Assembly (NCBI RefSeq): GCF_047495875.1
Contig: NC_092497.1
Span: 76,679,463-76,743,462, forward strand
DNA length: 64,000 nt
Source of the DNA: Pithys albifrons albifrons
Lineage: Eukaryota; Chordata; Aves; Passeriformes; Thamnophilidae
Reading direction: 5' to 3'
In this document: in pieces, positions 1 to 10,738 of the stretch
How the letters are laid out: every line of letters starts with the position of its first letter
How positions within the stretch are numbered: the first letter of the stretch is position 1
Program-made: the position numbers and the translations under genes
The notes under the pieces: model-generated
Databases searched by the model: none
The model's input: only the letters and a program-made list of their open reading frames with translations
Told to the model about the DNA's origin: nothing

Positions 1-345
1 AGCACTCTGGACTGTGAATCCCAAGGACCTGAGTTCGAGTCTCAGTGGGACTGTCCCCTGGCAGTTCAATGCCTCCCTGCCATCTGATTACATCAGATCT
101 TGGATGCTCAGCAGGGTCAGCCCCGGTTAGTACCGGGTGCTGTGACAGTCCTGAGGACTTCACTGTCACTGTCCAAGCTCGCTCGGCCGTGGCAAATGGA
201 CCTGAGGACTGAAAGGGTAGGGCCAGTTCTGCGCACGCTGTGCCTCACCTATAAAATACACTGTGCAGGCTGGAAGGGCACACCCATGTGGGGAGAGCCC
301 TTCCCAAATCTTCATTCACAGTCTGGCCATACATATATAAACTAT
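1..345 (+). mobile_element. Chimeric SINE, tRNA-Gln + 5S + deleted RTE (copy 1, cut by window start)
   Basis: A non-autonomous retroposon in four modules. Bases 1-53 resemble the D-loop-to-acceptor part of a glutamine tRNA, with a pol III B-box-like stretch (AGTTCGAGTCT) at 32-42. Bases 81-143 resemble 5S rRNA, including the GATCT...GCTNAGCAGGGTC internal control region and the CCGGGTGCTGT 3' end. Bases 148-301 match the 5' region of the RTE element at 42238-42390. Bases 297-330 match the RTE 3' end at 45863-45898. The last two modules meet at GCCCT (297-301). The tail is TA-rich (ACATATATAA) rather than poly-A. The tRNA head is incomplete because the window begins inside it. Copies 2 and 3 confirm the boundaries. 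Module identity is by eye; whether this family is already catalogued is unknown to me. Confidence 0.85.
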
Positions 346-490
346 AAGATTGTACTTGGAAACTAGGTGTAACTATTTGCACTTGAGAAGCTAAATTTCC
401 TTAAGGTACAGGCCATTACAACTTCACAAATGACTAACCCAGAAAGCAGTGTGCAGTTTTGCATGGAGAGATTCTATATTAGTGGGGGAC

Positions 491-1582
491 TGTGTGGCCA
501 GGTTTTGACGGTGAGTGGGCTACAGGTGTGGCTGCTATCAGAAGCTGCCAGAAGATTCCCCCATGTCTGACAGAGCCAATACTAGCCAGCTCCAAGACAG
601 AGCTGCCACTGACCAAGGCTGGGCCAATCAGAAATGGTGGTAACACCTCTGCAATAACATATTTAAGAAGGGAAAACAAAGTTAACGCACAGTTGTAATT
701 GCGACCAGAGAAGAGCAGAGTGAGAATATGTGAGAGGAACAGCCCTGTAGAAACCAAGGTCAGCGGAGAATGAGGGGCAGGAGGTGCTCCAGGTACCCAA
801 GCACTGATTCCTGTGCAGCCCATGATGAATACCATGGTGAGGCAGCTGTGTCCCTGCAGCCCATGGAGAACTGTGAGGATGCAAAAATCCACCTGCAGCC
901 TGTGGAGACCCATGCTGGAGCAGATGTATGCCCAAAGGAAGCTGTAAATCTGTGGGAAACCTGTGCTATAGGAGGTTCCTGGCAGGAACCTGGAGGCCTG
1001 TGGAGAGAGAAGTCCATGCTGGAGCAGATTTCGTGGTAGAACTTGTGACCCTGTGGGGGATCAGTGTTGGAGCAGCCTGTTCCTGAAGGACAGCACCCTG
1101 TTGTAGAGTGACATATTTGTAGCAGTTCATGAAAAATTGTTGCCCATGAGATGTTCTCACTTTGGGGAAGTTCATGGAGAGCTGTTCCCATGGGAGGAAT
1201 CCCACACTGAAGAGGGTGAAGGACTCTTCCTGCACAGAGGCAGAAACAACCTGTGATGAGCTGACTGTAACACCCATTCCCCACTTATTTGTGCCACTGG
1301 CAGGAAGGAGGTAGAGCTGGGAAGGCGGGAGGTGTTGGAAGAAGGTGGTTTTCAAGGTTTATTCTACTTCTTGTTATCCTGCTCTTATTTTGTTAGCAAT
1401 TCATTCAGTTAATCTCCCCAAGCTGAGTCAGTTTTGTCCTGATGGTATTTGGTCAGTGATCACTCTCTGTCCTTATCTCCACTCACACACCTTAGTTTCA
1501 TTTTCTCTCTCTTGTCCGCTGAAGGGAGTCATAGAGTGGCTTTGGTGGGCGCTTGACATTTTTACAGGGTCATCTCACTACA
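491..1582 (+). mobile_element. Solo LTR, avian ERVL-type family with internal repeats (copy 1)
   Basis: A long terminal repeat beginning TGTGTGGCC and ending ACTACA, without any retroviral internal sequence next to it. The first 170 bases carry the promoter-like part, with a short TTTAAG element near 662. A middle section (about 800-1130) consists of imperfect repeats of a unit containing CTGTGGAG and CATGCTGGAGCAG. The 3' part is T-rich. Copies at 55970-56950 and (reverse strand) 62808-63845 have the same order of blocks. I assign it to ERVL-type LTRs because the reverse-strand copy has a 5-bp target duplication and because such LTRs with internal repeats are common in birds. No clear duplication flanks this copy. 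Confidence 0.72.
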
Positions 1583-3494
1583 CCTGCTTTGAAGGAAGCT
1601 GGGTCGTGTTGCCATGTACACTCAGTGGTTTTTGAAAGCTGCTGAGGGAAGGCATTTTATAATAAGATTCTCTGCTCTCCTGGAACATAGCTTTTACATC
1701 AGTGTTACATAATCCTATAAATACAGGTCACTACTTCTGAGCTGTGACATCTAAGTCTGCTTCTTTCACACAGATTTGTATACTACTCTTGTCAATCAGG
1801 TGGCTGTGTGCCTAACCAGTAAACATGGCACTTCTGCTCGAAACAGACAAACTATTTCTTGTTATTTGTCATTGAAAAACCAGTAAACTCTTAATCTGAG
1901 TTTTCCTTACAGCAATAAAGCCCAATGAATTCTACAAAGTACAAAAGAGAAAATATCCAAATTAGATTGCTAGTTTCATACAGCAATGAAGTGTTGATTA
2001 AAAATCACACAGCAATTAGTAAAAGCAAAGTTGGAACTAATTACTTCACTTTACATGTCAATGGTTTATGAAGGTGACCTTAAAAGAAAACAGATTAAGA
2101 TATTTGAGGATTTTACACAGTGTCACTTGGCATTTTTAAGACCAATACTTGATGGGATTATACAAATACCTTTGCTTTAAAATCACACTCTGCCTAAAAA
2201 GTAAAAAAAAAAAATTAAAAAAATTTTAAAATAATTAGTTGCCCTATTATTACCTCCAGGATGTAAGAAACACACATTCTAGATTGCCTGTAATAGTCTC
2301 TTAAGTACATAAAAGGAATAATGCTTGCTCAGGTTTAATTCTGTGTAGGTAAATATGTTGTGGATATTATGTACTGCTTCAAACCCAAAATGCAAGGTCA
2401 CTTATTCAGTTAAGTTCCCGTATTAAAATTACTTTATACAAAATTGGTTCTCCAGTTTTGCCCACATACATTGAGAAGTTTAATAAAGTTTGAGAACAGT
2501 GAACACACAGAATGACTGAGACAAAGCCACTTGTATGATGGATGGCCATTCTTTACTGTCCTGATAATACAGAACAGTAATAACACCAAACATAACTAGC
2601 CTATCTGGATTTATTCTAGCTGGATTTATTGCTTCTTTTCAGGATTGAGCCAGTGAAACTTTACTGGAATTAGCCATAAAACGAGATGCATTGTAAAGTT
2701 TCAGGGATGTTTTCTGGTTAGCATTCCACAAAACTTGCCTATGTAGATAGTGATTTCAGTGAGTTTTATCTATATAAGGGGAGTCTGCAGAAGTAAAGTC
2801 CCCTGTGGACAATTGGTTGATTAAGTCTTGTTTTCCTCTAAAGGAAGCTGCTTCCACATTAATTTTATGGGCAAATAATTGCAAGTAAGTAAATTACTAT
2901 AGTTTAATCACATGTCACTTGTCAACCAAGCCAAAACAGCTCACCATGCTTACGCCTCTACCTCTCTGAAAGAAAGGTTTGCTCACCCCATCATTATCTC
3001 CCTTAGTCTCATCCATCATCAGTGTGTGGCAGAATCATTTCAGACTCAGTCATGGCTTTTTTTATAAGTGACAACCTCCATTCAAAATATCATAGAATGA
3101 ATTCTTGATTTAAAAACAAAGATGTATCTGTATCCATTTAATTTTATATAGTGGTTCTTCATGTGTGGGTTCTCGATATCTTGGGACACTATGTTGTTCC
3201 CCATTCTCACAGGTGCTAAAAAAACTTAGCTGTGCATTCAACAGCACCATCTGTTGAGGGAAGACACATGAGATGCAACAAATATATAAAAGGCAGTTAG
3301 AGAAGAATACATTCATATAAAAATTTGAAGAGCCTGTAAAAATAAATCATATCTCATTTACAATGTGTGAAATGAATATATCAGTGCTGGAGAAGTATGC
3401 CTTAACATTTTAAATGCAGTAGTTTTCCTTTTCAGTCATGTGCTTTATTTCAAGCCACTTAATATCAGAATCAGTTGGAATCATAACAATTATG
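1583..3494. other. AT-rich stretch without recognised gene or repeat
   Basis: I see no coding exon, RNA gene or recognisable transposon. Short A-rich runs occur near 2200-2230. Open frames are under 100 codons and show no family motifs. Confidence 0.6.
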
Positions 3495-4064
3495 TGAAAT
3501 AATGAATTGCATTCTTTTGGTTTGAAATCTTGGTAAAATGCCAAGTATTCAACCACATGATAACGCTCCCTCCCCCTACCAAGAAAATGGAGAAAAACCC
3601 CCAAAAGTTAAACTCAGAATTAGTTTATACATTTACACAAAATAGGGAAAATTAAAGGCAAAATGCAATATAACACACACCCACAAAAGTTAGTTATAAC
3701 AAACAATTCCTCTACCTCCTCACCCAACAGAAAACTGAAGCCCCCTGAACACAAATCTCACTATTCCAGCTACAAATTACCCAAGAGAGCTCAACCACCC
3801 GAGAGCCAGACCCACACAGAGAGAAAACCACTGGGACCTAATTCAACAGAACAGCAGCAGCATCCTATCACTAGCATGGCCATGATCAGAAAGACCAAGC
3901 ACCTCCTCTTCCACTCTATTTATACTGAGATGACGTCAGAATGTGGTATGGAATATCACTGGCCAGTAGGAGTCAGCTGGCCTGACCCAGCTCAAATCAG
4001 CTGATAATTCAAGGCCTGCTCTAAGAAACAAAGCCTAAATGTAGGTCTGTCTAAAACCAGGACA
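3495..4064 (-). mobile_element. Solo LTR, avian endogenous retrovirus type (reverse strand)
   Basis: On the reverse strand it starts TGTCCTGGTTTTAG, the common opening of many avian ERV LTRs, and ends in CA. The reverse strand carries a TATAAATAG element near 3922 and an upstream block around 3950-4000 found in many bird LTRs. A 4-bp direct repeat TATG flanks it (3491-3494 and 4065-4068), with TG...CA ends. The 113-codon open frame at 3663-4004 on the other strand is a chance frame inside the LTR. The left boundary is less certain than the right one. Confidence 0.65.
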
Positions 4065-6589
4065 TATGTCTAAAAACCCAAGTAGTCTTCAGGACTGTAT
4101 TACACAGTTCTAACAACTGAATGCAAACAATACTTTTGTAGAACTAGATAAATGTTTGTATGTCCCAGAACCTGTTTATCTTTCTTTGTCCAAGTGTATC
4201 ATTGGCTTAATGCAAACTGTTAACTATCCTTCAAATCTTTTGCAATAACCTGTAGTACTCTTCCATGAAAATTCAGAGCTAGTGATAGATATTAGAATTT
4301 ATAGTACTGTTTTCAAGATATAAGTCAGTGACTTACTAGATCTTAGTTAACCTCATGATATGATTATATTAGTCTTTCATTGTTGTAATGAAAAATACTT
4401 CAGGCAAGGATGAGGGCTATGCTACACACAGAAGAAAAAAGAGGAAAAAAAAGGAAAAAAAAGGAACTAGTAATTTGGAAGTTTGTCTAGTGGAAAATAA
4501 CCCTCAAAAATGTTAAGCAGCTGTTAGAAGACAAGGAAACACATAAAAAAAAAAAGAGACAGTGTTCTAACATAGGTAGAAGAGATAGCATAGCCACTTT
4601 ATGAAGATCAGATGTTGACAACAGTGTTGTGGCTATTTCACTTTTATTGTAGTGCTATATTATCTAAATTATTCCCATGGGTAAACTACGCCTAGGGAAT
4701 CTCCACTTGATGAGCATAAGAGAAATGTGAACTCGAGGGAATCTTGTGACTCTCTGCTGCTTGAGAATTGTCAAGCTGGGGGTACTTTGTGAGACTGTAA
4801 GGCTTCATAACTTGAGGTATCAAAGAGGATAAGAATAAAGATGATAAACACTTCCATTCCGGCTGCCATGAAGATGAAGATAAATAGATTATTGCCTTTT
4901 GTGTGATTATACACTAGCTAACTTTTGCAACAGTGGTATCAGTTTCAATGCAGGTGGTGGGACATGGTCAGGTATTTTGCCAGATGGATAGTCTGCCCCA
5001 CACTACTTGTGATTCAGCTTTGTTCTTATTGGGCATCTAAGCTAGCTGCCCTGAAGCTGCAGTCATACTTTCCAGTGCAAAGGACATGAAATTTAACTTC
5101 AGTCAGATGTAGAAGCTTACGCATTCAGTGGTGGTTTCAATCTATCCAAGATTTTTCTAAGAGGTGTCCCAATGTGAGGAGAAGGAAGAATTAGGTGTGC
5201 CAGATACTTGATGAACTGCGGTGTAATTGTTCCTGATTTCAGGAAGGCTGATCTTAGCCAAATCAGTCAAGCTATCATGCAGGCAAAGGCTCAGCTGTGG
5301 AAAGGAACAACTACAATTACTTGATATGGCTCTTCAGATAATTTACTAACATATGGAAGACAACAAAATGTTCTGAATAAAATATTTTCCCATATAGAGC
5401 TATCACAGTAGCTCATGCAAGCGTTTGGCCACCACCTCCCCATCCCTTACCCAACTTCAATATAGTGGGAACACAGTATACACAGATGAGAAATTATCAC
5501 AGTAAGTAATCAATGAGGGCAAATCAGTCATGTTTTCTGGAAAAATTAGTTCTAGGGTAGTAAAAAATCTATTCAAAATTAGACTTTTTTTTAATGTATA
5601 GGATGATCTTGGTCAACTTTTTTGCACGTTGAAAGTTATTGACATGTACAACACAACAGCACAGTCCTCTTTATTGGCGCAGTATAGCAAATATCATCTG
5701 CGTGAGGAAAACATTAAGGTTGCACCGGATATTTATTTAGATTTCAGTTCTGCTACGTGTGTTCACTATGTTTAATTGCTGAATCTGTGTGATGAATTAT
5801 TTTTTGAGAAGATTAACTATCTCCTTAAATTCTTTTAATAACATAAAGGCAATGAATAAAGCAAAAGAAGTACTACACACAGATGGCTCATCTTCATGTG
5901 ACTATCCAGTAAAAAAAAAAAATCAAGTTAATAATGTGCCTAAGAAGCATAATTGTTATTTTGATACATGTTAAAACAAACCATTTTCAAAATTAGAGTT
6001 TTAAAATTGAAATTGCTAATGAGCTATGCCCTTAATAATTTATAACTAGCATGGTTTTAACTTACATTTTTAGTGAAAGCCAAATTAAATGTACAATACA
6101 TTTCTAGTTTTAGGGCTTATTTAATTACAAGCTTAATGATAGTTTCTGTAGCATTTTTTAACAATAAAAACGCAAAGAAGCAGCAGAAACATAAGCAAAT
6201 CCCCATGTTTGACATTTATTTGAAAGATAACTTTGCCAGAAATCAAAGCAGTTTTAAAATTTCTATTTGATCATACAGAAAAAATCCCCCAGCTTTTTGC
6301 CATGACAGACAGCTGCGCCTCATGAATGAAAACAAGCACTCAGGATGCCACCTACATGGCATCCTGCATAGGGTAGCCTTGGACCCCTATATATGCTATC
6401 TTTTGTTTTCTTCTTTCTGGAAGCAATACAAAAAATCTGAAAATGTGGACAGTAATGTGTCACGGTAATCACAATAATTGTGATACCATAATCATGCCTG
6501 AGGACATGGGCTTGAGGTTGAGAGCTTTGTGAAGTGGACAGTAGTGTCAGAATCAAGGGCTAATAGCAACAGCAAACAATTCTCAAAAC
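4065..6589. other. AT-rich stretch without recognised gene
   Basis: Nothing recognisable apart from a purine-rich run (GAAAAAAGAGGAAAA type) near 4430-4465 and an A-run at 5911-5922. No open frame has family motifs. Confidence 0.55.
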
Positions 6590-7318
6590 ATTCTGACTGT
6601 GCCCAAGATAGTCTCCAACCACCATATCCCTTACCAGTCATTTTCAGCTCATAAGGAGCAAGTCTTCTGGGATACCCCCTGCAGACTTGCTTGCCAGATG
6701 TCCTGGAAGTTATCCTCCACACACTCCAAGAATCCCCTAGACTGCCTCCTTTCCCCTGTGCTGAGTTTCCAGCAGACATTCTGCAAGTTAAATTCCCACA
6801 ATAACAAGGGCTAGCGATCATGAAGCATCAGCCAGCCACTTACAGAATACTTCGTCTGCCTCTTCATCCTGGTTGGGGGGTATATAACAGACTCCCACCA
6901 GGACATCTGCTGGGTTAACCTCCCCCCAGATTTTTACTCACAAGTACTGAATCTTATCATCACTGTCCTTGAGCTCTATACAGTGGGAGCATTCCCTAAT
7001 GTACAGAGTCACCACACTACTGCCCCTTCTCGCCTGATCCTTTTGAAGAATTTATAGCCATCCATTGCAGCACTCCAGTCATTTTATTCATACCACCACA
7101 TTTCCCTGATGATAACTACACCACAACTTTCCTGCTGCCAGTGGCTTCCTTCTCCTCTTTGTTACCCATGCTGCATGCAATAGTGTAGATTCACTTCAGT
7201 TGGCCTATTGACTTCCCCCTCAACACTGGCATGTTACCCCCAGACTCATCTCTAAAGAGACTCTTCTTATCCCTTTCTCCCTTCAAACATAGTTTAAAGT
7301 CCTCTAAATTTAACATAT
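6590..7318 (-). mobile_element. CR1 LINE fragment, ORF2 endonuclease region, decayed
   Basis: Read on the reverse strand, this interval resembles the apurinic-type endonuclease part of CR1 ORF2: a PPNQDEEADEVF-like stretch near 6880, a degraded DFN-type segment around 6790 and a GDYLGHS-like end near 6600. Stops and shifts break it into pieces; the longest open piece is about 109 codons. Both the 5' end of CR1 and the reverse transcriptase and 3' tail are absent, so this is an internal piece left by old rearrangement or truncation. It is clearly older than the CR1 at 15046-16560. Confidence 0.75.
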
Positions 7319-8003
7319 CCTATGAAGATAAGTTAAATTATTAACATATCCTCCTGATAATTCAGTGGGCAGAATGGCAAAATGTAAAAAAAAAAAAGAC
7401 TGAAGTAATTTTAAAATAGTCACTTTAAAAAGTATATGAATTCCTCCTATATTGTAAGTAACTCAGTGACAGTTTCAGTCATAATCTTCATTTCCCCAAA
7501 CCAGTTGTTTGTACCAATATCTCTTTCAAAGCTGCCACAACTTTTCTACTCATTACAACTCCTCAGCCATCCACACCTCCCCCCCTTTCATCTTCAGAAT
7601 AATGCATATTTTAAATAAAAAACTCGCAGTAATGCAAAAGAGTCACACTATTTATCATAGGCATCTGTTTGCCTATTTTTCCCTTACCTATGACTCAGCA
7701 GTGTTCTAAGATTGTTTTTGCAATACTGCAAATACAAACTGTCAAAGAAAACACAAGGCTGCTTTCCCTGCAGACCCCAAGTGGTGCAGAGCTATTGTTA
7801 TTATAGAAGATGAAAATCATAATCCTATTAGTTCAACTCTAGCCCACAAAGTCTGATATGCTTGTTTTCAAGGAAACAATAAAATTACCATTTAAAGCCC
7901 AACTGTTAATCTTTTCCAGAGCTTAGATGTCTGAATCAGGCTTCTTCATCCACTGCAGATCAATCATTTAGGTTTAAAAAAAATGGGTGATAGGTATGGG
8001 AGA

Positions 8004-8065
<62 letters not shown>

Positions 8066-10078
8066 CTCTATATAGATCTATATATATATATGTATATAGT
8101 AATGAAAGAAAATAGATATTTTGAAAGGCATAATGAAGTTTAGACCTTTGAAAAATTAACTGCTGGTTATAGCATGTGCTTCATTCCTAACAATCAGCTA
8201 GAATATAGAAATTGTTCTTGGCCTCTTTAGTGTCAGGGGGTTTAATTCTGCACCACCTCAGCTCCAGAACACTGTCATTTCCAAGGTCTGGGACAGTGAA
8301 AACTCACAAAGATACCCACCCCTTCTTGTTCCAAATGTGCATAGCACAAGACAGAACTTAAAATTCTTTAAGAAAAAAAAATAATGAAAAATGAGTAATA
8401 TTGTAATCTGTCATTCAAGGCAGTCAGCTGGGAATTACAGTAATTGTTTTTGATTCCTGCTTTCAAGAATACTATAATTTACAAGAAATATACAGGAAGA
8501 CTGTATTTACTTAATTGTATGTGAAATAAAAAACTTCCATCATTAACTTACCTCTTTCTCTAGCACCACAATTTTGAATGCAAATGAAAGTATTCATCAA
8601 AATGGATCTACAACTGTATTAGATCAGCTGAATTTTTGGTGGATTTGATTGTCAAGATCCAATTCCCAGCTTCAGCCAAAAACAGATGCCCAGAAAAGTG
8701 TAGAAGAGCTGAGCCAGCACAGACGATGCTTCTCTGTGTACTCTTACTGCTGTCAACTATCTTTACTCCGTGACAGGATACAGTTTGTATGTCTTCATTA
8801 ATTCTGAAAATAGCTCATAAAATTCAAACCAGTTATGTTTAGGTACCTACATCCTTCTGTGATTCTTGTCCTGGCTACCCAGCTTGGTCTGTCTGTATTA
8901 CCAAGTTAGTGAATGAGAAGGCTATTCTTGGTGTGAATTTTACTTAGGTCTGTACCTTGAGAAGTGCAATGAATCATTGTAAGAGCTGTATTTCCTAAGC
9001 AAGGGGGAAAAATATTCAATTAATCAGAAGATTAGTTTCAACTAAAATATAAATATTAGACTACACATAGAGAAATTGTTCTATGAAAGGCATTTTTAGA
9101 GCTATGTGAAGATTGTCATCTGCAGATTTAGACAATCCATGAGTAACTTGAATTATCTTATATTAGAAAAGGTTAAATATATGCTATAAAAGGAGAAAAT
9201 ATTTCCAGTCTCTAGATGGATCAGGAAGTCTCAAGAGTCTGTTCACTTTAGGGTTCATGCTAGTTAAATGCTGATCCCTGTAAACAAGTACTCTAGTTAG
9301 TGAGGGTAAAAACAAGCATGTGCTTGTGGGCTGAGTCATAACAGTATATGTCAGTGGGAACTTATTTTACTTTCAGCTGAGTCACAGTTAATAACTGAGC
9401 ACCAATTCCAGCAGAAATTAATTACAACTATCTCAAACTTCCCTCGGGGTTGTAAAATATAGTATTCATAAAATATCAAATTGGCAGCATTAATCTTCTG
9501 ATGTGCTTTCAAAAGGACCTCATATAACTCGGTGTCCATTGTCCCTAGGTGTTTGCAAGAGGCTATGTTAATAGAACAAACTGAACTAACATTTCAATTC
9601 CCCTACTAACCTCTCCAGCAATTATCCAGTAGTGTTCCCAAAACCTTTCTGTTCCAGAGGCTTTTGTTCTTTCAGTCTTCCCCCTTTATACCTCAGCTAA
9701 AATGAATAGGCTACTTAGAGACAGTGCTTTCCCATCAGATAACAGATAAATGATATCCCTCATTATTTCATGCAATTAAGTCATAAGTAGTGACCTTTGT
9801 CAGCATAGTAGCCTGAACAACTCATTATCCAATATTTTTACTTTTTTTGATAGTTATTTCGAGGTCATAAGAATAATACAGCTTACATGCAAATTTAGTC
9901 AATTAAAGACACTAAAGAATCACCTTCTAAGGACTCATAATGACATATCAATTTACCTTCTGGCTATATTTAATAAAGTAAATCTCATGAGGTTAGCAGG
10001 AGCACATCAACAAGGCAGTCATAGAACTGAAGAAACACTGTGTAAGTCAACATGTCAGAGTGTTATACTTTCAAAATC
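7319..10078. other. AT-rich stretch, one microsatellite
   Basis: Apart from the AT/GT array listed separately at 8004-8098, I recognise no gene or transposon here. An A-run lies near 7387-7398. Open frames are all under 70 codons. Confidence 0.55.
8004..8098. repeat. Compound microsatellite (TA)n(TG)n(TA)n
   Basis: Alternating purine-pyrimidine tract: a TA run, then a TG run (8026-8053), then TA runs interrupted by CTC and GATC. The whole block is strictly dinucleotide-like and likely polymorphic. Confidence 0.95.
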
Positions 10079-10738
10079 TTTCATGGAATTTTTCTCTCTC
10101 TTATCAACACAGAACTTTGGGAGCTAACGCCCCTCCCTCTTTCACCCCCCACCCCACTACCAGCTAACAAAATGGTGGTCAATTGGTTTGCATTACAACT
10201 TAATGGCTGAGGGGTGGGGTGGGGAGGGGAGGGGAGGAGAGAGGGTTTTCCAGGTTTTTTTTTTGCCAAACTTTGTTGCTCTGGCAGTGGTGCAGGCGCT
10301 GGCCACGTTTGCTGGGCTGGTGCCGGTGCTTGGACGAACTCCCTTGACTCAGCCGCTCCACCAACTCTGTGTGCCTGGAGCTGCTATTTGGAGGGAGAGA
10401 GAGGTCACTGCTGCCTGGATTTGCTAAAAACTTCCTGGGGCCAGATGCACTCTGCAGAGGAGTTGCTGGCACCTTACAACCACCCTCTCCTGCCTCAATG
10501 CTTGCTTTAAAAAAACAATGAGAAGAAGTTTGCACTGCCCACGGGAAAGGTATCATCCCGTCCCTCATGACCACCATTTTACACATGAGTCTCTCAGAAC
10601 TGATTTTTGCTGGAATTTGAAGCTGACACCCATGGCTGTGGCCTCCCGAGATGTGGCATCGCCCCCTGCTGTCGATAAATAGAACTGTACCGAAAGGGGA
10701 GGAGAGAGGACTCAATTAGTTTGAAAATTTTAGTTACA
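10079..10738 (+). mobile_element. Probable solo LTR, GC-rich avian ERV type
   Basis: A sharply GC-richer block in AT-rich surroundings. It opens with TTTCATGG, close to the TGTCATGG start of avian ERV LTRs, followed by a block with GGGAGCTAACGCCCC and CAGCTAACAAAATGGTGG that resembles LTRs seen in other birds. A G-rich run (GGGGTGGGGTGGGG) lies at 10211-10240 and a GATAAATAG element at 10674. It ends at TTAGTTACA. No target duplication is evident, so the ends and the exact family are uncertain. The overlapping 171-codon reverse frame has no retroviral or host motif and is likely chance. Confidence 0.5.

Noticed and set aside
1..143. Functional tRNA-Gln or 5S rRNA gene
   Set aside because: Both modules are partial, changed at structural positions and repeated as a fused unit at 52928-53284, so they are SINE parts.
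10200..10715. 171-codon reverse-strand frame
   Set aside because: Lies in a GC-rich LTR-like block with no recognisable domain or exon signals.
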